From positions 3,350,112-3,414,111 of the forward strand of contig OZ036008.1 of assembly GCA_964035015.1 (NCBI GenBank): a stretch of DNA of 64,000 nucleotides, given 5' to 3'. A program made the translations under genes and the position numbers. Each line of letters starts with the position of its first letter. The stretch's first letter is position 1. Under the pieces are notes generated by a model. That model saw only the letters and a program-made list of their open reading frames with translations. It was not told where the DNA came from and ran no database searches. The stretch is from Corallium rubrum. Taxonomy: Eukaryota > Cnidaria > Anthozoa > Scleralcyonacea > Coralliidae. Below are positions 10,918-23,080 of the stretch, in pieces.

Positions 10918-11661
10918 ACAAACAAACAAACAAACAAACAAACAAACAAACAAACAAACAAACAAACAAACAAACAAACAAACAAACAAACAAACAAACA
11001 AACAGATATACAGACTGACAGAGACAGACAGACAGATAGACAGACAAACAAACAAACAAACAAACAAACAAACAAACAAACAAACAAACAAACAAACAAA
11101 CAAACAAACAAACAAACAAACAAACAAACAAACAAACAAACAAACAAACGGACAAACAAACAAACAAACAAACAAACAAACAAACAAACAGACAGACAGA
11201 CAGATATACAGACATACGAACAGACAGACAAGACAAACAAACAAACAAACAAACAAACAAACAAACAAACAAACAAACAAACAAACAAACAAACAAACAA
11301 ACAAACAAACAAACAAACAAACAAACAAACAAAACAAAACAAAACAAAACAAAACAAAACAAAAAACAAACAGACAGATAAACAAACAAACAAACAAACA
11401 AACAAACAAACAAACAAACAAACAAACAAACAAACAAACAAACAAACAAACAAACAAACAAACAAACAAACAAACAAACAAACAAACAAACAAACAAACA
11501 AACAAACAAATAAATAAACGGAAAAAAAAACAAACAAACAAACAAACAGAGAGATAAACAAACAAACAAACAAACAAACAAACAAACAAACAAACAAACA
11601 AACAAACAAACAGACAAACAAACAAACAAACAAACAAACAAACAAACAAACAAACAAACAG
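10918..11661. repeat. CAAA tetranucleotide array 2
   Basis: About 740 bp of (CAAA)n with short (CAGA)n islands (about 11003-11045, 11190-11230, 11366-11380) and an (AAAAC)n patch near 11332-11365. It ends about 360 bp before the RAN start codon. Confidence 0.97.
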
Positions 11662-12021
11662 AGGTAATAATCTAATTCATAGACCTTATTCAAAAATGGC
11701 CGCCGAATTAGAATCCTTTTATGTGCATATAAATTAGCCTATAAAGACTAATTTTAAACCAACGGATATTTGTCCCCAGCGTATTATTCCGGTCTCATCC
11801 GGGACCACGCTACCCGATTCAAATGTACGGCCGGCAAAAGGCGGGCATTTTCTTATTCGCTACTGGTTTCGACCAGTTCCAAGCAGCTTCGCTTCTTCCT
11901 CTTCAATCCTGATCAATCCTACACGAAAAAACTACACCAAGACTACGAAAAGCATAGGATTGACAGTTCGAGAAATAAACGTTGATATTTTAACTTTAAT
12001 ACCAATAAATTTTTGGCCAAA
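11662..12021 (+). promoter_or_regulatory. RAN upstream region
   Basis: This is the only non-repetitive sequence between the CAAA array and the RAN start, so it should contain promoter and 5' UTR. No TATA box is clear. The start ATG at 12022 is preceded by ttttggccaaa, giving A at -3. Confidence 0.35.
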
Positions 12022-15000
12022 ATGCAGCAGGCGGTTAAAAAACCAGATGCAACATTCAAGGTAAGTCTTCTCGGGTATAAATTTTCGACATTTTTATTAC
12101 TTGGATCATTTTTAAAATGTTAATGCTTGATTTTTATGTTGGAACAGTTGGTACTCGTTGGCGATGGTGGGACCGGCAAAACAACATTCGTTAAACGGCA
12201 TATGACTGGAGAATTTGAAAAGAAATACGTTGGTAAGGTCGATGTTCGAAAGTGAAAATTATATCCGTGTTCGATACTGACTTTATGTTGCCTCAGAGAT
12301 ATTAACACGTGTGTAGAAAACCTTCAAAAACTTACAAGGAAAATGGTTTTTCTCCCTGTAATTTTATAAAGCTATTTAAAGTTCTGTACAAACTACAAAC
12401 CTGATTTGGTGGTTATCTGAAGGCATATTGCGTAACAGACAGACTTCAGGTCGGTTGCAGGTTAATACTTTTGACGGAAATGTTCTGAAGTTCGTTCGGA
12501 GGTTCACAGGTTCGTATGGAACTAGGCATTTGATTGGCTACTAGCAACTAAGTAGCCAATCAAATGCCTAGTTCAATACAAACTTGTGAGCTTCAGAACA
12601 AACTTCTGAACATAACCTGGAACCTGAAGGATAACGGGGACATTCAAGGAAGCCAGGCAGTAAAGTGGGAGGGGCCAACCCAGAGGGTAAGCGTGAAAAA
12701 CCTCTGGAACACCGAGCTGTGTTTTGGAAACCACTGTACCCGAGGGCTGTACCGGTAGAGTCAACTCTATTTTGTATCGTCTTGACTGTCTTCTATAAGC
12801 CTGGTTCTCATGTCGCTGATGGTCGCTGATCATCAGTGATTTGTGATTTAGATGCATGTTAAAATGGGAAGTGCAGCAGCATATTCAGTGATAAAGAACA
12901 ATGGAGAAAAGCAGTGCTTTTATATTTCTTTTAGTTAACATGCATCTAAATCATGGGTTGGTGACCATCGGTGACATATGAGAACCAGGCTATACATTAA
13001 ACCACTATAAATTGCTCAAATTTAATAAAACTGATTTGATTTTAGTTCGAGCAATGAGACGCTGCCTGATATTCACTATATTTATAAACTGTCAAGTTTC
13101 ACTTTCAAACCATCATCTGCTAATTGTCATGCAGACACTCAGACAGTTATAACTTCCAAACTATGCATTGTTGAACGATATCTTGTACGTATGTTGTTAT
13201 AAATTTCATAAGCTTCTCTTTGGTGTATGGCTTATGTTTCTGGGTTATTTGGAACTTTTTCAAATGTGCAAAATGCTCACTCAATAATAAATAAATATTT
13301 ATTTAATGTCTCACACGAAGTTGGTTATAGAATTCAGGCCTCAAATTTAGCGGCAGCCACTGGCCATCGATGCCCTGCTTGTTGGCCGCTATGCCCTCGA
13401 GATATACTAAAATCAACAGCCAGTAGTGGCCTGCCCTCAATCACAGTAAGTGTACTTAAGCTTTTTAATACAAAGTGTATGATTAGTAAAATTGACAATA
13501 AAACCTAAAACTCTGCTGAAATATCTGCAGTATTTAAATTCACCTACTCTGTCAGTCTTTCTGTTGAATATTCTCTTTCGTGTAGTGCTTGTCAGCATGT
13601 GGTAGCGAATAGATAAATGTTCGCTGGAAACAGTGCACTTAACGGTACCCTCGGTACAAGGTTGTATCAGTGCATATAGCGATTAACAATAATCGGTCAA
13701 ATTCGACAATCTTGCCAAGTGCTAGGATGGCCTGTACTTCAAGTAACCGTGAACATTCTGTAGGACAGATGGATCACAGGCTCTGAGAATGAGATTGCTC
13801 AGTTGGCAGTCTTCCGAGGTCTTCATGTATTTAAATCTTGCTGTATCAGTGTATGGTAAGGTGCTTCAAATAGCAACTGAATGAAACTTTCAAACTGGCC
13901 TTGATGCCCTGAAAAACAGTGTAACATTCAAGGCCAAACTCACCTTTTCTTTTCCCAAATTTGAGGCATGGAATTTCAGATATTTTTTGCTGAGCTATCT
14001 TGGGCTGTATATCAATCAAAGGCAATTGAAAAATGCTACTTAATTTGGGTGGGTAATTTCAAGTTTCTAGCAGATTTATTACAAGAAATGGAGCGAACAT
14101 AATAGAAACATAATTATATTAAATGCAGGAACTTGAAGGACTTAAGTGAACTACACTTCAAATGAAATCTTGTTGGTTATATATATTTTCAATGACGAAG
14201 ATGTCTCGTCATTGAATGAAGCGTCGCTTAAGCTTTGATGCTCGTTGAGCTCATAACGAGTCAAGACTTTACCCACGCAATCAAAAAAATCTTCACAAGA
14301 GAGCAAAGGCATTCCAAAAAAACTTTGAGTTGTATATCAATGTGAAGTAGGCTGAGGCGGTTAACCGATTAACCGGAAAAGATCGGTTTTGTTTTGAGAT
14401 CGGTTTTCCGGTTTCTTTCACAGTGGAAAACCAAAAAACCGACTCAAAGTTTTTCAGTTTAACTTATATTTTGCATTCTTATCCAATGACTATGCATAAA
14501 AGATGGACATAAGACGGGTTTACTGACATTTTGTCGGCAAGCACGTATGTTACCATTAGTGCGCTGAAGCCACTCCATTTGTCTACCGTCGAATTGTCTA
14601 GTCAAGATGGAGATGTCCCGTTGGCATGTCAACTGAAAACCGAAATTCTCCATTGTTTGAAGTCGAAATATGTTGCAGAGGATCTCAAAGTTTTGATGAA
14701 TGTTACTTTATTCCTTGATCTGAGATACAAAACTGATTTCCTCACAACGGGTGAGTTGGTTCAGCAAGGCAGGACTTGTAAGCACTCCAGCACAAGCGCG
14801 GTTAAATCCTGAAAAGGTTGACATGCTCGTTTTTTTTGCTGAGAATTTGTAAACAAAAAGGCACTTGTATTAATAAAGTAAACACACATGTTGGTTTGAT
14901 TTGGGTTTTTTTATTTCACAATAATTTAATTAATGCAGAAGATCGGTTATGTCAGTTTTACCGGTTTTTTCGTGACGGTTTTCGGTTTCGGTTTTTTTCC

Positions 15001-16780
15001 AAAACTGCCTCAGCCTAAAGTGAAGTATATGCTCCAAAACAGAGAGAGAATATATATACAAGGAAATCACTGCTGATGACTGCACCTTCTAGATTCTAGA
15101 AGATGTTTAATATTCCACCCTTGTTAGTAACCGAGATGTGTGATAGCCAATGAACTTATTGTTAAAATAAATATCCTTCACTTGACCAATCAACGTCCAC
15201 GTCGAGATTTTGGAACGTACAGTACTCTGACCCAGACAACCTTTTCATTGGCTCGGTGCAATCAAAGAAATGGCTTGGTGTTCCAGAGGTTCCTCCCACT
15301 CGCCCTGCATATTTACCACCTGGCATCCTCCTGTATCTCCATTCCATTGTCCCTACGAGTGTGGAAGAACCTCTGGCACCCAGGGTACCTGAAAGTTACT
15401 GGTAGTAGAAAAGTGCTTGAAAATATCCTTGGGTTGGCCATAGCACTATATTGCCATGGCATAACAGGGTGTTGTGTGGTTAGGAAAATTGAAATTACAG
15501 TATATTAATTATTTCATATTTTTTTTCATTTTCAGCTACTCTTGGTGTTGAGGTACATCCACTGGACTTCTACACAAACAGAGGACTTATAAGATTTAAT
15601 GTTTGGGATACCGCTGGCCAGGAGAAGTTTGGTGGTCTTCGCGATGGCTACTATATCCAGGGACAGTGTGGTATAATCATGTTTGATGTAACGTCAAGGG
15701 TGACGTATAAGAATGTTCCTAACTGGCATAAAGACTTGGAACGGGTGTGTCAGGCAATTCCTATTGTCCTCTGTGGAAATAAAGTCGATATCAAAGAACG
15801 TAAAGTCAAGGCAAAAGCCATCACATTCCATAGAAAAAAGAATTTACAGGTGAGAAAACATACTATATTTTCAGGTGATAACCTGCGCAGCAACAAAAAT
15901 GTCACTTTGGGAAAAATAAATCAGCGTATTACCCGCACCATCCGATAACCCTCAGCTGCTAATAATAAGTTTGAGCAAGGGAGCACGCCAGACTGACTTG
16001 TTTTCTTCTTTGTTCGGTGTTCCTTCATTTATTATATTCAGCCATTTTGAATAATGCAGTATATATCATTAGCGTATCGCAGGCGCAAGCTACAGGGCCT
16101 GAAGGAAACCCGAGCGCGTTCCAAAAATGAAATAACCAACTACTGTATACCGCATTATTCAAAATGGAAGAAATACAGGTCAGTCTGGCGTGCTCCCTTG
16201 GTTTGGGACCACAAAATTTTAAAAAAGTACAGTACCAGGAGTTGAAAGATGAAAGTAGAATCCGTGGTCTCCGGTCTTTATGATGGCTCCGGCTCCGGCA
16301 GAAAATTTCCAGCTTCGGCATCCGAGGAAAATTCGAAATTTAATGGAAATTTTACGGCAATTTCACATTTCAAAGTGGAAGCACAAGCACTATCTTTGTT
16401 TTTGATTTTAACACTTCGCAACCTTGTACCCAGGGTCTTTGGGTACGAGGTTGAACATTTCGTACTATGCATGATGCACGGTACTGGCGTTGCGGTTGCG
16501 CGAGACAAGAAGCAGTCGCTAAGTCAATGTGGTTAAAACTTTTTATAATTGAACTTGATGAAGGCAAGTTTACCGATGTTCCCTGGCAAAAAGGCGCACC
16601 GTTTTTTTTGTAACAATGTTCCCCGCCAGAGAAAAGACTCGCTCAGAAATGAAATAATTGTAAATCTAAATAATACGGGTAAATCAAGCTGATACTTCAG
16701 TAGTGTTTTCGCTAACGGCTTGCTGCTTAGTCTAACAACTACAAAACGCAAGTAATAAGTAGCGAATAACGCCACAAATA

Positions 16781-16852
<72 letters not shown>

Positions 16853-19800
16853 TACCTGTTTGCATGTCTAGATATAATGTGGGTGTCGTAAGTTCGGAAG
16901 TTTGTTTCGAAGTTCGCAACTAACTTGCGAAGTTCGTCGCCAACTTCGGAAATAACGAACGAACTTCGGAACACAATCGGCAAAAGTTATGTGAAATCCT
17001 CTGTAAGTGCTGCCGGAGTTTTGCTGGAGCTGAACAAACTCCGGCTCCGGCTCTGGCAAAATAGGCCGGAGCTCCGGCTCTGGCCCTCCGGCGCACAGCA
17101 CTACCACACCACCCTATTACCCGCACTAATTATGTTTCCTAGCAAAATTAAGAGATAACACGCGGGTTATCGCCCAGAAAATACGGTAATCATTTGTAAA
17201 GGGGGAACTCAGTCAAATAATAAAGGCCTCAGGTTTTGGTAGGAATGAGATTCTTGCTTGTTTAATACATTTTAGCATGATAAACAATATTTAGTTGTTG
17301 TTATTTTAGCTGGTTTGAGGCTGTAAAGCATTGTGGTTAAATGTACCTGGTTCCATATAGAATAGAATAAAACTTTATTTCACTAGGGAAAAGACGTATT
17401 AAAGTGCCTATGAAGCGAAAATAATCATTGTCTTAAATGAAAGAACTCTTAAAACTACAACGTAACATCTTTTGCAGATCTTCGTTTCCGTGCTTCGTTG
17501 TTGAGATATTTTAGTTTCTTTGATATGCAAATTAAACACTTTGACATCACACGTGTATAATGAGTTATCGGAGAAAGTTCTATATCTTTGCTATTATCAA
17601 ACGAAATCACTTCAAAGCCGATCCTGTGCGTCTATTTCGCATACAGCATTAGACATACAGATTTTTAATTGATTTTGTTTGATAATAGCAAAGATACCGA
17701 ACCTTCTCAGATAACTCGTTATACACGTGTGACGTCAGTGTTTAATTTGCATATCAAAAAAATTGAAATATCTCAACAACGAGGCACGGAAACGAAGATC
17801 TGCAAAAGATGTTACTTTGTCGTTTTGATAGTTCTTTCATTTAAGACAATAATAATTTTCGCTTCATGGGTACTTTAACCAAAAAGGTTATCTAACATAC
17901 GGCCCTCAAAATATAACAATAATTACAAAATGATAAACTAAACAGAATACACTATATATACTTCTCAAATTCATGCATAATTCATGAGCTAATTAGCTAA
18001 TCAAAAACATGTATTTCGTCACGTGCGTGAGTTGCGAAACCCCGGTAATAAACGAAAAATTGAATTAATAATTAGGAAATTAGATAATAAACGCTTTAAA
18101 CAATAAAAAGCGTACATTACAACATTTCTAAATTATAAAAACAGTCAAAACAAAGAAAACTGTATTATTACCACAATTCTAAATTATAAATGCGAAACTC
18201 AACACAGAAACCAATTAAGTTAGGTTATATAATAGCACGCCATCTAATTAGGGAATTCTACAACAAGAGACTATTGTCAACTGAGAAGTTATTTCATAAA
18301 CTCGTGGCTCGCGTTTTACCAGGGTTTCCAAACACTTGAGAACAATTGAATTCACTCGAGTTTGTAAAACACTCAAGACAACAAAAACCACTCGGCCGTA
18401 CCGGCCTCGTATTTTCATTGCCTTTCGTGTTTTACAAACTCTCGAGAACAATTATAAAAATCGCTTGGTGAACAGCCTCGTGAATTCAATTGTTCTCGCG
18501 TGTTTGGAAACCCTGGTAAAACACTCGCACTCGTTTATGAAATATTACATACAAGGAAAAAATAATGTTAAGTAGACTATAGTCAAGTAGAAATACATTT
18601 ACAATTCAAAAGAAATTTACAGTTTTAGCAAAACAAATCTTCTAGATGGTCAATAATCGCCACGATCGCTCCAAACATAGTCATTCAAAGATATGGTCTG
18701 GAAACTCAGCTAAAGTCTTTGTTCTATCTTTTTGTTCGCTTTTATGCATTTTGTGCACGGTGCACGGTCACTGAACACATTGTATTTTAGTATAATGAAC
18801 GAATTGTCCAATAGCAACGTTTCAGTTCAATCTCTCAACCGTGCTATTTAAATATTAATCGAAATATAGTAAGGTCAGATATACTGCCGAAACAGAGAAC
18901 GTAGGAGTCTAACGTTTCGAGCGAAGGCCCTCGATAGAGAGAAACGTTTCTCTCTGTCGAAGGGCCTTCGCTCGAAACGTTAGACACTATTTAAATATTA
19001 AGAAACCTAAAACAAAGGATGTGCAGTATTGTGCACGGTGTAAGGTACGGTTCAACATAAAATCACAGCTCATTATAGGCGCTTTCCAAATCTTTCTTGA
19101 CTATGCTCAAAAATTAACTCGGCGATCGCAACGATCAACAATCGCCATGGCTGTTCGCAGCCATTGTTTTAATGGTCTGCTGGGATGCATATCGCTGAGA
19201 TTGCAAAATCACCGTTTCCATATAGATCGCAACAATATAACATTTTCTATCTCGGCGATCGCAGCGATTGTTGCGTCAGTGGTTTCCATCATGTGATCGC
19301 TGCGATCGCCAAGTTCATTTTTGAGCGATCGTAGCGATTATATGGAAACCCTTCTCTTTTAACTAAGTTACCCGACTAGGCGAGTTACCCGGCAAGCCGA
19401 GTTGAAAAAAGATGAGTGTTTATATGAGACGACTTACTCGGCAAAGCCGCCCACGCATTATAATGGTTTCACATCCATGAGTAGTTTCCGATTGTCCATA
19501 AGTGGCGCGTGCGCTGTTGTGACGAATTCAACTCGGCTAGCCGAGTTACCCGGCAAGAGAGTGTTTATAATATTCCCATATAAACTTTATATGGGAATAT
19601 TTTCATCCCGGCATACCGAGATCTCGGCTGTTTTGCCGGAATCTCGGTTAGCCGAGTTACCCGCCTGTCTCATATAAACACTCTGCCGGGATAGCATTGA
19701 ATTTCTATACATGGCGAGTAACTCGGTTTGCCGAGTAACTCGGCTACACGCGTAAAAACGCACAACTTGTTCACGGTTGCCAACAGGCGCGAACAATGTT

Positions 19801-20512
19801 GTGCTGCTCGCCGTGAACAATGTTGTGTTGCTCGCCGTGAACAAGTTGTCAACAAGTTGTTCACTTATGGTTCGAACAACTTGTTCACGGATAAATGAAC
19901 AGTCATGAACAAGTTGTTCCAACAGCACATTTTTTATAGCCAACAACGTTGTTCGCACATGATACAACATGTTGTAACAGCATGACGAAATAACAACGAT
20001 GAACTGAACAACAATGTTACAACAATGGTGAACATGGTTGATGTAACAACACGTTCTTCGGTTGTTACAACATGCGTGAACAACGGTTGTTGTTTCATCA
20101 AGCTGCTGTTCATTTATCAATGTTGTTCACATATGTCAACAAGTTGTTACAGCATTGTTGCAAGTTGTTACAGCATTATTCAGGCAACAATGCTGTAACA
20201 ACTTGTGAGATTTTTACGCGTGTAGCCGGGTAACTCGGCTCCATATAAACAGGCCCTAATAGTTATATAATTGTCTTGTTTTGTTATTGCGTTTAGTACT
20301 ACGACATCAGTGCCAAGAGTAATTATAACTTTGAAAAACCGTTCCTGTGGCTTGCTCGAAAACTGATTGGCGATGCCAATCTCGAGTTCACCGAAATGCC
20401 AGCCCTGTTACCTCCCGAGGTCTCGATGAATCCTGAAATGAGAGAAAAAGTCGAACAAGAGTTGAGAGAAGCCCAAGATACAGCCCTACCGGATGACGAC
20501 GAAGATCTGTAG
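12022..20512 (+). CDS. RAN: GTP-binding nuclear protein RAN
   Basis: RAN is the small GTPase that drives importin/exportin transport through nuclear pores and guides spindle and nuclear-envelope assembly. Exons: 12022-12060, 12148-12232, 15536-15849, 20297-20512 (stop TAG 20510-20512). They join in phase to 217 codons; human RAN has 216. Visible motifs are the P-loop GDGGTGKTT (about 18-26), switch I through [10 protein letters not shown], switch [23 protein letters not shown], the nuclear-RAN basic run [36 protein letters not shown], and the acidic tail ALPDDDEDL needed for cargo-cycle partners. Only the first dozen residues and the linker before the tail ([20 protein letters not shown]) differ much from vertebrates. 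Intron 1 is 87 bp, while introns 2 and 3 are 3.3 and 4.4 kb and full of MITEs. All donors and acceptors are GT-AG. Confidence 0.97.
12440..12625. repeat. Foldback, gttcagaagttcg/ccaatcaaatgc family
   Basis: Inverted copies of actaggcatttgattggct and agccaatcaaatgcctagt surround 12545, flanked by gttctgaagttcg / cagaacaaacttctgaac arms. Related elements occur at 20880, 21600, 23081, 23502, 34940 and 37600. It is in RAN intron 2. Confidence 0.6.
12794..12994. repeat. Foldback with gcctggttctcat ends
   Basis: Left end tataagcctggttctcatgt is mirrored by acatatgagaaccaggctata. Inner arms gatttagatgcatgttaa / ttaacatgcatctaaatc also mirror. It is in RAN intron 2. Confidence 0.7.
14348..15017. mobile_element. 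hAT-like element with transposase remnant
   Basis: Terminal inverted repeats TAGGCTGAGGCGGTT (14348) and its mirror aactgcctcagccta (15017) are flanked by atgtgaag and aagtgaag, an 8 bp duplication with one mismatch. Inside, a 93-codon plus-strand frame at 14531-14812 reads [10 protein letters not shown] ... [16 protein letters not shown], matching the ZBED/hAT transposase stretch that ends in LDPRYK. The copy is short and cannot encode a whole transposase. It sits in RAN intron 2. Confidence 0.75.
16240..17110. repeat. Probable decayed hAT copy (ccggctccgg type)
   Basis: The right part (ccggctctggccctccggcg, then cacagcacta near 17080-17102) matches the right end of the 45761-46511 element, and the left part has ggctccggctccggcag. 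No clear left terminus or target duplication is visible. A (TA)n tract lies inside. Confidence 0.45.
16783..16850. repeat. (TA)n dinucleotide repeat
   Basis: Over 30 TA units inside RAN intron 3. Confidence 0.97.
17399..17878. mobile_element. TTAA-ended long foldback element, copy 2
   Basis: Nearly the same sequence as the 9402-9886 element, from TTAAAGTGCCTATGAAGCG to the mirrored cttcatgggtactttaa, inside RAN intron 3. The high similarity between the two copies suggests fairly recent mobility. Confidence 0.82.
18291..18543. repeat. Foldback with atttcataaacgag arms
   Basis: Outer arms atttcataaactcgtg / actcgtttatgaaat and inner arms ccagggtttccaaacac / gtgtttggaaaccctgg mirror each other. 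It is in RAN intron 3. The same end motif also appears near 31026-31048. Confidence 0.65.
18676..19105. mobile_element. CATAGTC palindromic MITE, copy interrupted by an insertion
   Basis: The left end catagtc (18676) and right end gactatg (to 19105) match the family seen intact at 54984, 55971 and 60203. The copy is split after ctatttaaatattaa by about 130 bp, after which ctatttaaatattaa recurs. See the separate entry for the insert. It is in RAN intron 3. Confidence 0.7.
18858..18987. mobile_element. Small hairpin insert flanked by a 15 bp duplication
   Basis: Between two copies of ctatttaaatattaa is a segment whose core is a hairpin, gtctaacgtttcgagcgaag / cttcgctcgaaacgttagac. Uninterrupted family copies show a single ctatttaaatattaa here, so the duplication came with the insertion. 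Confidence 0.65.
19345..20262. repeat. Composite cgagttacccgg repeat region
   Basis: Repeated gccgagttacccgg words on both strands and an end agccgggtaactcggctcca followed by tataaacaggccct suggest a large inverted-repeat element. A TA-flanked MITE (19747-20222) is nested inside. The flanking 19110-19340 has several gcgatcgc octamers in inverted arrangement. Confidence 0.5.
19747..20222. mobile_element. TA-flanked MITE with CACGCGTAAAAA ends, copy 1
   Basis: TA at 19745-19746 and 20223-20224 flanks inverted ends CACGCGTAAAAACGCACAAC and atttttacgcgtg. The interior is a series of short palindromes (gaacaacttgttcac, caacatgttgtaac, acaacgttgttc). The TA duplication is typical of Tc1/mariner-type transposition. 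A second copy lies at 33392-33759. Confidence 0.75.
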
Positions 20513-20879
20513 ACATCGAACCTCTGTGTAGAGTTCTGTTAAGTTGCCTGTGATTATCAGTGACCAGAAACCAATTTCTGGAATTGATTTTCACAACTGT
20601 GCCAAAATATTTCTTCTAATAATTAGAACGTCTCCTGCATCTTTTTTTCTCCGTGAACTAACTTCTTTCCAAAGTGTAATTAATGTCATACAAAATAACT
20701 TAAGTTTTTAAAGTTACAGCATGGATGATCATGCAGGCTAGTCACCATGTTTTGGTTAATTACTGATTTAAAATCATTTTGTGCAAAAAAAAATAGTAAG
20801 CAATTATTTTTGCTGAAGATATTATAATATTAAAAAGAAGTTAGTTGAATTATATTGGTATACTGAAAATTGACTTTGA
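20513..20879. other. RAN 3' flank
   Basis: Unique AT-rich sequence after the RAN stop, expected to contain the 3' UTR. No canonical aataaa was found close to the stop. Confidence 0.4.
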
Positions 20880-21729
20880 TTAGTCATTTGCGACTCACTT
20901 TTCAACCAAATCTTCGGAACTTCGTTTGGAAGTTCGTAGTTCGTTTTGTACACTGCGATCCCGTTCACACGAGTCCGGAGCGAGTTGAAAACGGCGCTAA
21001 AAAGTCACACACAACGCCGTTGCGTTCACACGGCACCGGATCGAAATTGTGTGAAAACGGCGCTCTAACCGGAGCGTTTTGAAAACGATTTCTAGACGGA
21101 GCGAAATGAAACGGAACCCTTGGCGGTGTCGTGTGAACACAAGATCCGGCACTTTTTCGCTCCGCTTTAGTACCCAGTTCCTAAATTTTCGGCTCCTAAC
21201 CAAACAGCTGGCGTATTTTTCAGCGATGGAAAACTTTATTTGTCTTCTCGACTTCGCTGCTGTTGTGCTGCTGTTTGAACAATTATAACATTATTACAAC
21301 AATGATGTAAATAGGAGAAGATGAAGTCAATAAGGTGAGTTCCTAACGGAAAGACTAAAATTGTAAACCTAGAATGCACCATACACCTTGGAGGATAATA
21401 ATCTTTTAATTGCTTCTCGTTTCCATTTACTTTTGACGAGATATGGCTATTTAAACAGTGCACAGCATTGAAATACTGGATATACACCAGAAGGTTCCGG
21501 TGTGAACGCCTTCAAAGCGTCGTCAAATTATGACAGATTCGTGTGAACGTAACCACATTTACCGTTGATCTTCTACACCGGACTCGTGTGAACGCAGTCT
21601 ATATTTGATTGGTTGATTGGTTCCTAGCAGCCAATCAAATGCATAGTTTAACTAATAGTTCAAAACGAACTTGCGAACTTCCCAAGAAACTTCCGAAGAT
21701 TTGGGTGAAAAGTGAATTGCAAATGACTA
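20880..21729. mobile_element. Foldback (tttgggtgaaaagt family) with a nested element
   Basis: Outer arms tagtcatttgcgactcactt (20881) and gtgaattgcaaatgacta (21729) are mirrored, with cttcggaacttcg-type repeats inside. The inner element 20952-21599 has ends actgcgatcccgttcacacg and cgtgtgaacgcagt plus gtccgg / ccggac. Confidence 0.65.
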
Positions 21730-21757
21730 AAAAAATAAGAGTATACAGATTCTGGTG

Positions 21758-22001
21758 CAATAGGCGAGTTTCAGGGTGTTGCACGCACATCATTTTTCAA
21801 AAAAAAACTGGCAAGCTCCACTCCAAGTAAACATACTTTTGAAGATAAACAAAGTATATATATACAGTTTCTGGATGTTTAACACTGTTATTCTGCTGCT
21901 GTTGGCTCGCTAGCCAGTCTGTTTGCCATTGCTTACTTTGGGGAGCCCGCCAATTCCTTTCCAAAACGATGCGCACGCAACACCCTGAAACTCGCCTATT
22001 G
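21758..22001. mobile_element. MITE with caataggcgagtttcagg ends
   Basis: Inverted ends of about 35 bp: caataggcgagtttcagggt at 21758, and accctgaaactcgcctattg ending at 22001. Confidence 0.75.
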
Positions 22002-22382
22002 TTGTGAGATAGCATGTGACATGCTGTGCAATAGTTACAACTGTTGCGAGACTCTGAGACGAGTTGCACGAACCATAGCCTGTGTCACAGCCCCCTAACT
22101 AATAAGCGTACGAGTAAGGTCTGAACACTCAAGCGATTGCTTGTTCTTGCCTGGAGAGGACTATGTTAATAATTATCATGCAACGCGATCCAATCAAATA
22201 CGCCAAAATAACATAGGTACGGGTATACACATATTACAAACCAACTACTGACTGTGTCTCGATTTACCATAGGCAGCCCAGAGAAACGTCTTGAATTTGC
22301 CCAACTTAATTTTGCGCCCGAAAGTCGGGCGATAACAAAACTCGCGCCATTCTCCCTTTGCCTGTGTCGCCGCAATGAATTA

Positions 22383-22789
22383 AGACCCCGTTTACACGAT
22401 GCCAAAACGGAACAAAACCATGCCGGTATGTAAATACAGGCCAAAAAGTCTTGCGTTCACACGGTGCTGGTATAATATAATGACGGATTAGCATGTGACT
22501 ATTCTCTTCCAGTCTTCCAATGAGAATTGAGAAGACTGAATACTGCTGACCCGAATACTGTGGTCGTATATATCGTGATTACCGTCGTCAAACTGTTACG
22601 GCACGGGCGTTTACACGATACCGGTTAGTGTCCCGTTTAGATTTCGTGCCGTGATCAAGGAACCCGTCTTCATTTTGTGCCGTTTTCATGTCATTTTTGT
22701 GCCGGTATCGTGTAAACGCAAGGCCTAAATAAACGACACGATTTTGTTCCGTTTTCAAATTGTACCGGCATCGTGTAAACACGGGGTCT
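22383..22789. mobile_element. MITE with agaccccgtttacacgatgc ends, copy 1
   Basis: Inverted ends agaccccgtttacacgatgc and gcatcgtgtaaacacggggt(ct) enclose internal gccggtatcgtgtaaacg repeats. A second, interrupted copy lies at 56292-56972. Confidence 0.75.
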
Positions 22790-23080
22790 AAATGTAAAAC
22801 ATTTAAATTTATTATCATTGCGGCGCGACACAGGCAAAGGGAGAAAGGGGCGAGTCATGTAAAAGTGGGTATTGTGACCACAAAACTACGTCATTTTTTA
22901 AATGAAACTTGGGATTTAATTTATGCAAGAACAAGCAATCGCTCGAGTGTTACAGACCCAATCTCATTCCCAGAGCCAAATACCCAGTTAGGGTTGTTAC
23001 GCAGGCTACACGAATCATTGCGGCGTGTAATGTGAGACCAGTTGTACGAACCATTGCGGCGTGGATTGTGATCGATTAGG

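Noticed and set aside
10319..11693. Long Cys/Leu/Phe/Val-rich and Lys/Gln/Thr/Asn-rich open frames
   Set aside because: They are translations of the CAAA arrays in all frames; no start context, splice sites or family.
13227..13508. 93-codon frame in RAN intron 2
   Set aside because: No family match and no splice signals that would join it to RAN.
16249..16536. 95-codon frame in RAN intron 3
   Set aside because: Falls in the ccggctccgg repeat shared with the hAT at 45761-46511; no domain visible.
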